From a virus: DNA of 56,884 nt. Below the pieces are notes generated by a model. It was given only the letters and a program-made list of their open reading frames with translations. It did no database searches and had not been told where the DNA came from. The translations under genes were made by a program, and so were the position numbers. The DNA lies in IMG/VR virus record IMGVR_UViG_3300030102_001231, positions 574 through 57,457 of that record, one strand, 5' to 3'. Each line of letters begins with the position of its first letter. Positions within the stretch are counted from its first letter, which is position 1. Shown in pieces: positions 23,196-29,850 of this stretch.

Positions 23196-23214
23196 CTGAA
23201 ACAAGGAGAACCAA

Positions 23215-24315
23215 ATGAACTCAGCAGAACAAATGTACGCAGTCGGCTTGAACGACATTGTAGATACCCTGATGGATACAGGTACGGACGTGACCTATCT
23301 TATCCAAGGGCACATGGGTACCGGCAAGTCAGAGCTTCTTAAGATGCTTATTAAGAAGTTAGGCGCAACACACTTGGGTTGCTACTTCGACTGCACGACC
23401 AAGGACTTGGGTGACATCACCATACCAAACATAGCCAAGATGGATGATGGCACAGGCTACGTGACGTATCTGACCAACGAGGAACTGGGTATGCACGTCA
23501 ACAAGCCCATCGTCCTGATGCTCGATGAGTACGGCAAAGCGAACAAGGCTGTTAAGAACTCGCTGCTACGTGTGATCTTAGAACGGAAGATAGGCAGCTA
23601 CGAGTTACACCCTGACTCAATCGTGTTTGCGACAACCAACCTTGGTGCAGAGAACGTGGGCGACAAGCTAGAACCACACCAACGCAATCGTGTGTCTACT
23701 CTGTTGGCACGCAAGCCAACGGCAGAAGAGTGGCTGGTGGACTTTGCGATCCCGAACGAACTAAATCCTAGCGTTATGGGTTTCGCCAAGGAGTACCCAC
23801 AGATCTTCCAAGGCTTCGAAGAAATTAAAGATCCATCGGATAACCCGTACATCTTTCACCCACGCGAAGATCGTGCGGCGTTTATCACACCAAGGTCGTT
23901 GCACACAGCGTCCAAGATACTGACCAAGGGCGTCAACATGAGCGAGCACGCACTGCACGCAGCGTTGATCGGTGCCATCGGTGCGCGTGGCGCTTTGGAT
24001 CTTATGGCGTTTGTGACTATGGCAAACCAACTGCCATCCATCGAATCCATCAAGCAAGACCCAGCGGGTGCCAAGGTGCCAGACGGTGCGAGCGCGGTGT
24101 GTATGACGGTGTTCAAGGTGTTGGGTGCGATGGAGCGTGAGCTAATCAACCCTTGGATGGAGTACATGGGGCGACTCAGCAAAGAGGCACAGGCTATGTT
24201 TGTGCAGGGCGCTATGAACCCCGACTACAAATTCCACACTGAGATTGTCCGCAACGGCAAGTTTGGGCAGTGGGCCATCGAAAACAACTACATGTTCACA
24301 GCAGACAAGAAGTAG
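23215..24315 (+). CDS. MoxR/CobS-type AAA+ ATPase
   Basis: 366 aa. Walker A GHMGTGKS (residues 32-39, K38), Walker B LMLDEYGK (D104, E105), sensor 1 FATTN (138-142), then HQRNRVSTLLARKP as the arginine-finger/sensor 2 region and a C-terminal helical domain with ITPRSLHTASKIL. This order is typical of MoxR-like ATPases such as CobS, which act as chaperones or metal-insertion motors together with a VWA partner. Good GGAGAACCAA leader. The adjacent VWA-metallopeptidase gene starts 9 bp after its stop. Confidence 0.88.
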   Translation: MNSAEQMYAVGLNDIVDTLMDTGTDVTYLIQGHMGTGKSELLKMLIKKLGATHLGCYFDCTTKDLGDITIPNIAKMDDGTGYVTYLTNEELGMHVNKPIVLMLDEYGKANKAVKNSLLRVILERKIGSYELHPDSIVFATTNLGAENVGDKLEPHQRNRVSTLLARKPTAEEWLVDFAIPNELNPSVMGFAKEYPQIFQGFEEIKDPSDNPYIFHPREDRAAFITPRSLHTASKILTKGVNMSEHALHAALIGAIGARGALDLMAFVTMANQLPSIESIKQDPAGAKVPDGASAVCMTVFKVLGAMERELINPWMEYMGRLSKEAQAMFVQGAMNPDYKFHTEIVRNGKFGQWAIENNYMFTADKK

Positions 24316-24324
24316 GAGAACTAT

Positions 24325-25626
24325 ATGTTTGGAGCAGTGACGGCAGAACAACGACTAGAGAAGAACGTCGTTAAGATCTTTTCAAATCCGAAATACGCAG
24401 CGCTCTCTGGAGTGCTGTTGATCGGCGAACGTAGTGTGGATGACACCATACCTACAGCGTGTACCAACGGGCGCGACGAGCGGTATGGCCGCGAGATGAT
24501 CGACGCACTGTCGGATGCAGAGCTACGGTACGTAATCTTGCACGAAGTACGGCACAAGCTGTACCGACACTTGAAAACGTGGAAGCACTTGAACGACATC
24601 AACCACAGTCTAGCGAACGCAGCGTGTGACTACGTTATCAACCTAGAACTGAATGATGAGAACAGCGATGACGGGTTTGCCGTTATGCCATCGGGTGACT
24701 ATCAAGGTCTGGTGGACGAGCGGTTCCGTGGTATGGACTCAGCACAGGTGTTCAACATACTTCTTAACGAACAGTCCGAACAACCCGAACTTCCTGAAGT
24801 GCCCGGAGGAGGTGGACAAGGTACATCGGGTGTAGGTACTCAAGCAGGAACTTCCCAACAAGGGTGTTCTAACCCCACGGGTAACGACAACACACCTGTA
24901 GGTTTCGATGACCACGATTGGGAGGGTGCGCAGCAGCTTACCGATGAAGAGAAAAAGGAGCTAGACAGACAGATCGACCAAGGCATACGGCAGGGTGTGC
25001 TGGCTGCGAACAAGATGCGTGGCTCTGGCAAAGGTGGGCATGGTATCAATCTGGAGGATTTGTTGAAGCCGCAGATCTATTGGCTTGACGTACTGCGAGA
25101 GTTTGTAACCGCAACGTGCAGCGGCAATGACTACTCAACGTACAACAGACCCAACCGCAGATATATGCACGCGGGTATGTACTTACCAAGCGGCATCAGC
25201 GAGACGGTCGAAGAACTTGTGTTCGCTGTCGATACGTCTGGATCATGCTTCAACAGCAGAGAGCTTACAGGCTTTATGACTGAGGTGGTGGATGTGGTCG
25301 AGACGGTAGCGCCAGAACGTGTACGCATACTGTACTGGGGTAGCCACATTGTTGAACCGGAAGAAGTTTACGAGCAGGGTGACTACGACAACCTAGTAAA
25401 AGCTACCAAGCCGAAGGGCGGTGGTGGCACCAATATCAACTGTGTGGTGGAGCACATCAAAGAAAACAAGATCGACGCGCAAGCAGTGATCGTGTTGACC
25501 GATGGGTACTTGGGTGGCGATTGGGGCGAGTGGAACTGTCCTGTTCTATGGTGCATCCAAGACAACCCACGCGCAGTACCCGACTGCGGCAAGATGCTGC
25601 ACATCAGAACTTCAGATCTAGTGTGA
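24325..25626 (+). CDS. VWA-domain protein with N-terminal metallopeptidase motif
   Basis: 433 aa. The N-terminal domain has VILHEVRHKLYRH (HExxH at 73-77) followed by ANAACDYVINLEL (D102, a likely third ligand): a DUF2201-type putative zinc metallopeptidase. Residues ~150-200 are a Gly/Gln-rich linker. The C-terminal VWA-like domain has an intact MIDAS: DTSGS (303-307), T369 in GGGGTN and LTDGYLG (D393). Together with the upstream MoxR ATPase this is a MoxR-VWA pair. It would bind divalent metal and deliver or process a target protein. GGAGAAC leader. Confidence 0.85.
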   Translation: MFGAVTAEQRLEKNVVKIFSNPKYAALSGVLLIGERSVDDTIPTACTNGRDERYGREMIDALSDAELRYVILHEVRHKLYRHLKTWKHLNDINHSLANAACDYVINLELNDENSDDGFAVMPSGDYQGLVDERFRGMDSAQVFNILLNEQSEQPELPEVPGGGGQGTSGVGTQAGTSQQGCSNPTGNDNTPVGFDDHDWEGAQQLTDEEKKELDRQIDQGIRQGVLAANKMRGSGKGGHGINLEDLLKPQIYWLDVLREFVTATCSGNDYSTYNRPNRRYMHAGMYLPSGISETVEELVFAVDTSGSCFNSRELTGFMTEVVDVVETVAPERVRILYWGSHIVEPEEVYEQGDYDNLVKATKPKGGGGTNINCVVEHIKENKIDAQAVIVLTDGYLGGDWGEWNCPVLWCIQDNPRAVPDCGKMLHIRTSDLV

Positions 25627-25654
25627 ACCACACTAAAAACTTAAGGAGAATCTA

Positions 25655-26674
25655 ATGCATACATTCGATCAAGTAGCAGAGAAGTATCACAGCACCAAGC
25701 CTGTGATAAGCAAGAACCACACAGTCGAGCAGGACGTTCGACCGATAGGTAAGCGGTATAGGAAGTGGGAGCGCATCAAGAAGGTGAGCGATGACATGTA
25801 CCTGTTTATAGATAGCTACGGTTACGGCGATGACGTGTTTGGCCGTGAGTGGGCGGGGGGTGTAACCAACCCAACCATAGATGAGCAGATAATGCTCGCG
25901 CCGATGGTGTGGTTCAGAAACGCGGAAGGTGAGTCGTTCTTGAAGGTACGCAACGGCACTGGACTAGACCATGCGCACACTGGGCGGTACTACTTCCTTA
26001 CAGAGTTTCTACCTAGAGGTCTTAACTTTGTAGTGGAAAAGGGCAAGCAGTATGTATCTGCTAGGGGTAAGGATGGAATGCTCAAGCGGCACTACCTCCC
26101 CAAGTCTGTTACGTGTGGGCCTACAGTTAAAGCAAATATGGATTGGTTGCTTCAAAACGGAATGCGGTATGCCTACCACACCGTTAGTAAGTATGAGGCC
26201 GAAGATGACGAGGCGTTTCTAGTGTTTCAGTGTGTGGGTGATCGTGTATGGCAACTTATAAGTGAGCCACTAGCCGAGCCTGTGAAGCAGACCCGTGTGG
26301 ATAAAGAAGCTAAGGCCAAACTGAAACCATATTTAGATACATTCTGGGAGTGGGCTTGCGCCTACGCACCGCTGCTACCGACGTTTGACTATCAGTATGT
26401 CGGTAAACAGTTGGAGATACTGAATAAGTACAATCTGATCGGCTCTGCGCATTGGCACTCTGATGTGCATTTTCATTCAGAGGAAACCATAGAAGTGCTC
26501 AAAGATGTTAAGCACGAAGCAGCGCTTCCGTTGCTGGTGTTTTACCTAAGCGAGTCGGACTTAAAGGACGCAGCAGACATCGAAGATCTGCGTAAGTGCC
26601 GTGCGCACTTTAACAACTGGGCCAACCGAGTGTGCGGTCTGGTAACTACAACTACTGTTTACAAAGGGAACTAA
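25655..26674 (+). CDS. Unknown protein linked to the AAA/VWA operon (339 aa)
   Basis: 339 aa starting MHTFDQVAEKYHSTKPVISK, with RPIGKRYRKWERIKKVSDDM, then an aspartate/Tyr-rich loop (DSYGYGDDVFGREWAGG), WFRNAEGESFLKVRNGTG and a C-terminal helical half (FYLSESDLKDAADIEDLRKC). No catalytic signature recognised. The leader is AAGGAGAATCTA and the gap to the VWA gene is 28 bp, so it is probably in the same operon. Confidence 0.7.
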   Translation: MHTFDQVAEKYHSTKPVISKNHTVEQDVRPIGKRYRKWERIKKVSDDMYLFIDSYGYGDDVFGREWAGGVTNPTIDEQIMLAPMVWFRNAEGESFLKVRNGTGLDHAHTGRYYFLTEFLPRGLNFVVEKGKQYVSARGKDGMLKRHYLPKSVTCGPTVKANMDWLLQNGMRYAYHTVSKYEAEDDEAFLVFQCVGDRVWQLISEPLAEPVKQTRVDKEAKAKLKPYLDTFWEWACAYAPLLPTFDYQYVGKQLEILNKYNLIGSAHWHSDVHFHSEETIEVLKDVKHEAALPLLVFYLSESDLKDAADIEDLRKCRAHFNNWANRVCGLVTTTTVYKGN

Positions 26675-26676
26675 TT

Positions 26677-27567
26677 ATGAGCATCAATAGATATTTTCAT
26701 CGCGTGTCGGAATTGACAAAGGATGGGTTTACTGGGGGCGAAAAGCCTATCGAGTGGAGAAATATGGTGAGTGTGGTGGAGGACATGGGGCTTTCGGTGG
26801 CTAAGTATGACTATCAGACTTTTGCGGTCTATAAGCCTGACGAGCACTTCATCCGTGGGATCATTGGTTACGGTAACTTCTTTGACCACTCCGAAGCAGA
26901 TAAACCTGATCGCTTTATGGTGGGTGCTAGGCATATCCGTAACGGGCGTTACAAAGGACGTAGTAGGCAATACACCATGCGGTTGAGTAAGAACTTAGAC
27001 GTAGCCGCCAAAGCAGCGAGAACTTACTTCACACCTGTGAGTGTGTTGGAAATAGTACGTCATTACGTGAATGATGTTCGGGACGCACATAACAACTTGA
27101 AGGACGATAGAGTTACGAAGAGGCGTGCGGCTACTGATAAGTTTCTCGTCCGTGGTGACTACGAGTTACGTAATTCACCTAAGTTTATGGACGAGCTTTT
27201 GAATCTTGTGAACTCCAACTACATATTCAAGGATGCTGAACTCAAAGCGAGCATCAAGGAGTGGGCGGAATACCATAAAGATATTAAGTTTATGGAAGAG
27301 AGGCAGCACACCATGCGGATTATTATCATGGAGCACGGCAAGATCAAGGTCACAACGCCGTTTGATCCTATGAACTGCGTAGCCACCAACGGCGCATCGT
27401 ATCCCATTAAATCTAACCTTGAGGTTGATTTTACTGAGTACCCTGTAAAGGAGGCACTTCCTCCAGAAATACTTAGCAAGCTAGCGGTTCTGTTTGTCGT
27501 CGAGGAAGGTAGGTTTACACCTGATGTCGGCGTGCGGCTGAACGATGAGGTGCTGTGTGTTTACTAA
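26677..27567 (+). CDS. Unknown early protein (296 aa)
   Basis: ATG 26677 has AAAGGGAACTAATT upstream; an in-frame upstream start within the previous gene is less likely. The protein begins MSINRYFHRVSELTKDGFTG, is basic and helical in the middle (YTMRLSKNLDVAAKAARTYF; VRHYVNDVRDAHNNLKDDRV) and ends with VVEEGRFTPDVGVRLNDEVL. No family recognised. It is tightly linked to the 339-aa gene (2-bp gap) and overlaps the next gene. Confidence 0.7.
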   Translation: MSINRYFHRVSELTKDGFTGGEKPIEWRNMVSVVEDMGLSVAKYDYQTFAVYKPDEHFIRGIIGYGNFFDHSEADKPDRFMVGARHIRNGRYKGRSRQYTMRLSKNLDVAAKAARTYFTPVSVLEIVRHYVNDVRDAHNNLKDDRVTKRRAATDKFLVRGDYELRNSPKFMDELLNLVNSNYIFKDAELKASIKEWAEYHKDIKFMEERQHTMRIIIMEHGKIKVTTPFDPMNCVATNGASYPIKSNLEVDFTEYPVKEALPPEILSKLAVLFVVEEGRFTPDVGVRLNDEVLCVY

Positions 27568-27862
27568 GAAATCTAGTGTGGAACACACTGAAAAGCTAAG
27601 ACTAAACAGCGCTCTGGCTAAACACGTTATGCAACCAAACCATACTTCATACCTTGTCTCGACTGATGAGGTAATAAAAGTACAGTGTATTGGTGTAGGA
27701 TGTGTTGACTCAAATGTACAAGAGGTGTACCGTAGCGTCAAAGATATGCCAAATTGGTTGCAGACCAAGATCGCAGTCTTGGCGGTTGCACCAGAAGGAT
27801 ACTCTATGGATGGCATAGGACGTAAGATCTCAGAGACTACGTTCATGGTTGAAGTAGATTAA
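27545..27862 (+). CDS. Conserved small phage protein, unknown (105 aa or slightly less)
   Basis: The frame opens at ATG 27545 and overlaps the previous gene by 23 bp; a GTG at 27557 with GAGG 6 nt upstream is an equally good start. The core YLVSTDEVIKVQCIGVGCVD, VQEVYRSVKDMPNWLQTKIA and APEGYSMDGIGRKI look conserved and resemble a short family I recall from marine phages. No function known. An AGTGTG-GAA-CACACT dyad lies at 27575-27589 within it. Confidence 0.65.
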   Translation: MRCCVFTKKSSVEHTEKLRLNSALAKHVMQPNHTSYLVSTDEVIKVQCIGVGCVDSNVQEVYRSVKDMPNWLQTKIAVLAVAPEGYSMDGIGRKISETTFMVEVD

Positions 27863-28074
27863 GAATGGATTGTGCGGATTGAAAGTGTCGGGTGAGTATT
27901 AGCGTCCGACCGTCCATCTCCTTCCTACGGGGATAAAGAATAGATGTGATGAAGTGCCGCCGCACGCCTCTCTCATTGCGGGGTTTCATACGGTGAATTG
28001 CATCGACTAATACGAATAGACCAGCAGCCCTTGTCCTTTGTTCTTTCTCCTTTGTGGCAAGGTTCTGGGTTAGC

Positions 28075-28171
28075 GCGTTCCCGTCCGCGTTGGTCGAAGG
28101 CGGGACAGTTTAGGCCAAGACGTACCCTCGTCTATTGCAGCGCTCCCCGTCGGCGTGGCCGAAGGCGGGAC
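28075..28171 (+). repeat. Two related 32-nt hairpin units
   Basis: Units at 28075-28106 and 28140-28171 both fold as CCCGTC...GGCGGG (arms 28080-28085/28099-28104 and 28146-28151/28164-28169) with loops of 13 and 12 nt that end in CGAA and CCGAA. A third hairpin with arms GCCGTC/GGCGGC and a 13-nt loop occurs at 32665-32689. Confidence 0.7.
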
Positions 28172-28177
28172 TTTTAG

Positions 28178-28206
28178 AATCTAGTCTTATTCAGACTAGA
28201 TTTGAT
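28178..28206 (+). promoter_or_regulatory. Regulatory block copy 2 within a 10-bp inverted repeat
   Basis: AATCTAGTCT (28178-28187), 5-nt TATTC, AGACTAGATT (28193-28202): perfect arms. The inner part matches the block at 19834-19858 (TAGTC-N7-GACTA then GATTTGAT). It lies 22 bp before the start at 28228. It could be an operator or, read as RNA, an AT-rich stem-loop. Confidence 0.65.
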
Positions 28207-28227
28207 ACCAGTAAAAATAGGTGGGTA

Positions 28228-28389
28228 ATGAGTAACGCACGAGATGTTTTTATAGTTCCGAAAGACTATGTTTTTCGTCCGCTTGGATGGAGGGAGAGCA
28301 GTGTAGTGGTCGATGGAAAAACTTATCGTATGTTGTTCAACACCTACCGCGTGACCGAAAACGAAACTAATAAAGAAACCAAGCGATGA
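28228..28389 (+). CDS. 53-aa protein, unknown
   Basis: ATG 28228 with AGGTGGG just upstream; the frame stays open upstream but without a site. The product starts MSNARDVFIVPKDYVFRPLG and ends NETNKETKR. Small beta-rich core with basic end. Its stop overlaps the start of the next gene (ATGA). No function can be assigned. Confidence 0.6.
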   Translation: MSNARDVFIVPKDYVFRPLGWRESSVVVDGKTYRMLFNTYRVTENETNKETKR

Positions 28390-28652
28390 ATAATTTTTTA
28401 GCGGCGATAAAAGCACAACAAGCATGGCACAAAAAAGAAAAACCAGCGCGACCAAAAATATTGCCCGATAAGAGAGAACCAATAAAAGACTCAACAATTA
28501 TGCGGATACTCACGATGCTGGATAAAGAAGTACCAAGTAGAGTTGTCGCGAAAGAAGTCGATGTGCCAGTGCAGACAGTCTACAACGTAAAGCAGCGTTA
28601 CATTCTTATTGACGTTAAGAACGGCACCAAATGGTACAAGTGGATAGGCTAA
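28386..28652 (+). CDS. Small helix-turn-helix protein
   Basis: 88 aa. The C-terminal half reads STIMRILTMLDKEVPSRVVA followed by KEVDVPVQTVYNVKQRYILI: a resolvase-like/sigma-like HTH (helix, ALxDxxVPVQTVYNVKQ recognition helix). The N-terminal half is Lys-rich. Probably a DNA-binding regulator; it lies close to the 28182 dyad block, so autoregulation is possible but unproven. Confidence 0.7.
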   Translation: MNNFLAAIKAQQAWHKKEKPARPKILPDKREPIKDSTIMRILTMLDKEVPSRVVAKEVDVPVQTVYNVKQRYILIDVKNGTKWYKWIG

Positions 28653-28658
28653 AGACAT

Positions 28659-28880
28659 ATGGAGTACAAAATAAATAAGAACTTACTGCTCCCCGAACCC
28701 AAGGAACGACGTTGGAGTAAGTGGGCAGAGCTTGTCAGCGAGATGGAAGTAGGCGACAGCATAGAGTTTAGTGATGTGAAAGAACTTAATGCGTGCCGAA
28801 AGCATATGCGTGATAGAGGTTATGGCACAGCACAGCGCCAGTTGAAAGACGGTGTGTGGGGGCTTTGGCGCACCGAATGA
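28659..28880 (+). CDS. 73-aa protein, unknown
   Basis: Begins MEYKINKNLLLPEPKERRWS, followed by EMEVGDSIEFSDVKELNACR and HMRDRGYGTAQRQLKDGVWG. The VGDSIEF... ACRKHMRDRGYG...VWGLWR layout resembles a short phage family with a beta-hairpin and helix; no function known. Its stop overlaps the next start (ATGA). Confidence 0.65.
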   Translation: MEYKINKNLLLPEPKERRWSKWAELVSEMEVGDSIEFSDVKELNACRKHMRDRGYGTAQRQLKDGVWGLWRTE

Positions 28881-29050
28881 AGATCTTATTTGAGATAGAA
28901 GAAAGTGACGTAGAACGACTGCTAGACACGCAGAACGAAATGTTGGACACACTAATTCGCATAGAACGATTGCTTAAGGAATTAACCAATGGCTACGACA
29001 CCGGAAGCAAAAGTAAAAAGAGTCGTAGCTCAGCAGCTACGCGAGATTAA
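28877..29050 (+). CDS. 57-aa helical protein
   Basis: ATG 28877 overlaps the previous stop. The product is MKILFEIEESDVERLLDTQN, then a helix (MLDTLIRIERLLKEL) and a Ser/Lys-rich tail. Its 3' end overlaps the VRR-NUC gene by 62 bp in another frame, so the tail is probably less constrained. Function unknown. Confidence 0.55.
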   Translation: MKILFEIEESDVERLLDTQNEMLDTLIRIERLLKELTNGYDTGSKSKKSRSSAATRD

Positions 29051-29273
29051 AGCATACTACTTTTACCCAGCGACAGGAGGCTACGGTAAGAGCGGAGTGC
29101 CCGACATAGTGGGGTGCTACAAGGGTAAGTTCTTTGGGATCGAATGTAAGGCAGGGAAAAACAAACCCACAGCACTGCAGGAAAAGAACCTTAAAGATAT
29201 TACAGAAAGTAATGGCATCGCTTTGGTGGTGAATGAAGCGAATATGCACAACATTACAAAACTACTAACTTGA
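28989..29273 (+). CDS. VRR-NUC domain nuclease
   Basis: 94 aa. Stand-alone VRR-NUC (PD-(D/E)XK superfamily): an N-terminal helix (KVKRVVAQQLREIKAYYFYP), then GVPDIVGCYKGKFFGIECKA carrying D39 and the catalytic E-x-K (GIECK), followed by LQEKNLKDI and a C-terminal strand/helix. Acts as a structure-specific endonuclease, probably on branched replication or recombination intermediates, working with the polymerase, helicase and RecB-like nuclease encoded downstream. Confidence 0.85.
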   Translation: MATTPEAKVKRVVAQQLREIKAYYFYPATGGYGKSGVPDIVGCYKGKFFGIECKAGKNKPTALQEKNLKDITESNGIALVVNEANMHNITKLLT

Positions 29274-29285
29274 TTGGAGAATCAA

Positions 29286-29846
29286 ATGGCTAATAAATTA
29301 AAGAAATTAAAATCTCTGCGCAAAGAGGTCATGGCATACCTAGACCGTAACCCAGACACAAAAGAAGCTGAACTGGCTAAACTTTTTAAGCGCCCATACA
29401 ACACTATGTGGGGCATTCGCAACCGTTGGTTAGAGCAGCGGACAGATCCCAACGCGCCAGAGCAAGCCACGCTCGCGTGGGATGAACCTGATACCAGTAC
29501 AGAGGTAGAGGGCGCGCTCAGTAGCGTTGCGCCTCGCGTTAAGTCTAATAACTACATTCCACAGGGACGTCTGGTAACACAGTCGAGAACTATAACACAG
29601 CAGTTGGCAGTCAAGGATGTTCCTTGTAAACAAGTTAGCGACGGTAGCACCGCGTCTTACTACGAATTGCCCGAAGGCGCGAAGGAGCTACAAGACTTAA
29701 TCTCGTACAAGAATATGAACGCACAGATTGGTGAGATCTTCCGCGCGTGTATGCGCTACGGCGAGTCATCTCACAGTGATGAGCTACGTGATGCCAAGAA
29801 GATCCGCTTCTATATCGACGCTGAGATCAAGCGGCTGGGGGGTTAA
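29286..29846 (+). CDS. HTH-DUF3310 (gp1.7-like) protein
   Basis: 186 aa from ATG 29286 (GGAGAATCAA leader). The N-terminal ~55 residues form an HTH-like region (LRKEVMAYLDRNPDTKEAEL; RPYNTMWGIRNRWLEQR). The C-terminal ~70 residues, YYELPEGAKELQDLISYKNM and IGEIFRACMRYG with RDAKKIRFYIDAEIKRLGG, match DUF3310, the family containing the nucleotide-kinase-like T7 gp1.7 type proteins. So it may link DNA binding with nucleotide metabolism; the fusion is read from sequence, the activity is inferred. Confidence 0.72.
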   Translation: MANKLKKLKSLRKEVMAYLDRNPDTKEAELAKLFKRPYNTMWGIRNRWLEQRTDPNAPEQATLAWDEPDTSTEVEGALSSVAPRVKSNNYIPQGRLVTQSRTITQQLAVKDVPCKQVSDGSTASYYELPEGAKELQDLISYKNMNAQIGEIFRACMRYGESSHSDELRDAKKIRFYIDAEIKRLGG

Positions 29847-29850
29847 GTAA

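Larger units (their letters stand above)
27863..28227 (+). other. Structured intergenic region without a gene
   Basis: 365 bp with no convincing frame. It contains several possible stem-loops: GTCGG/CCGAC near 27890-27913, CCGCA/TGCGG near 27960-27982, two hairpins of a recurring family (28080-28104 and 28146-28169), AGACG/CGTCT near 28118-28133, and a 10-bp perfect inverted repeat (28178-28202). No tRNA cloverleaf could be built. It may encode a structured RNA or act as termination/processing plus re-initiation region for the genes from 28228. Confidence 0.6.

Noticed and set aside
27863-28227. Possible tRNA or tmRNA in the gene-free stretch
   Set aside because: No cloverleaf with acceptor, anticodon and T arms could be made; the GGTTC-like part lacks a matching arm.
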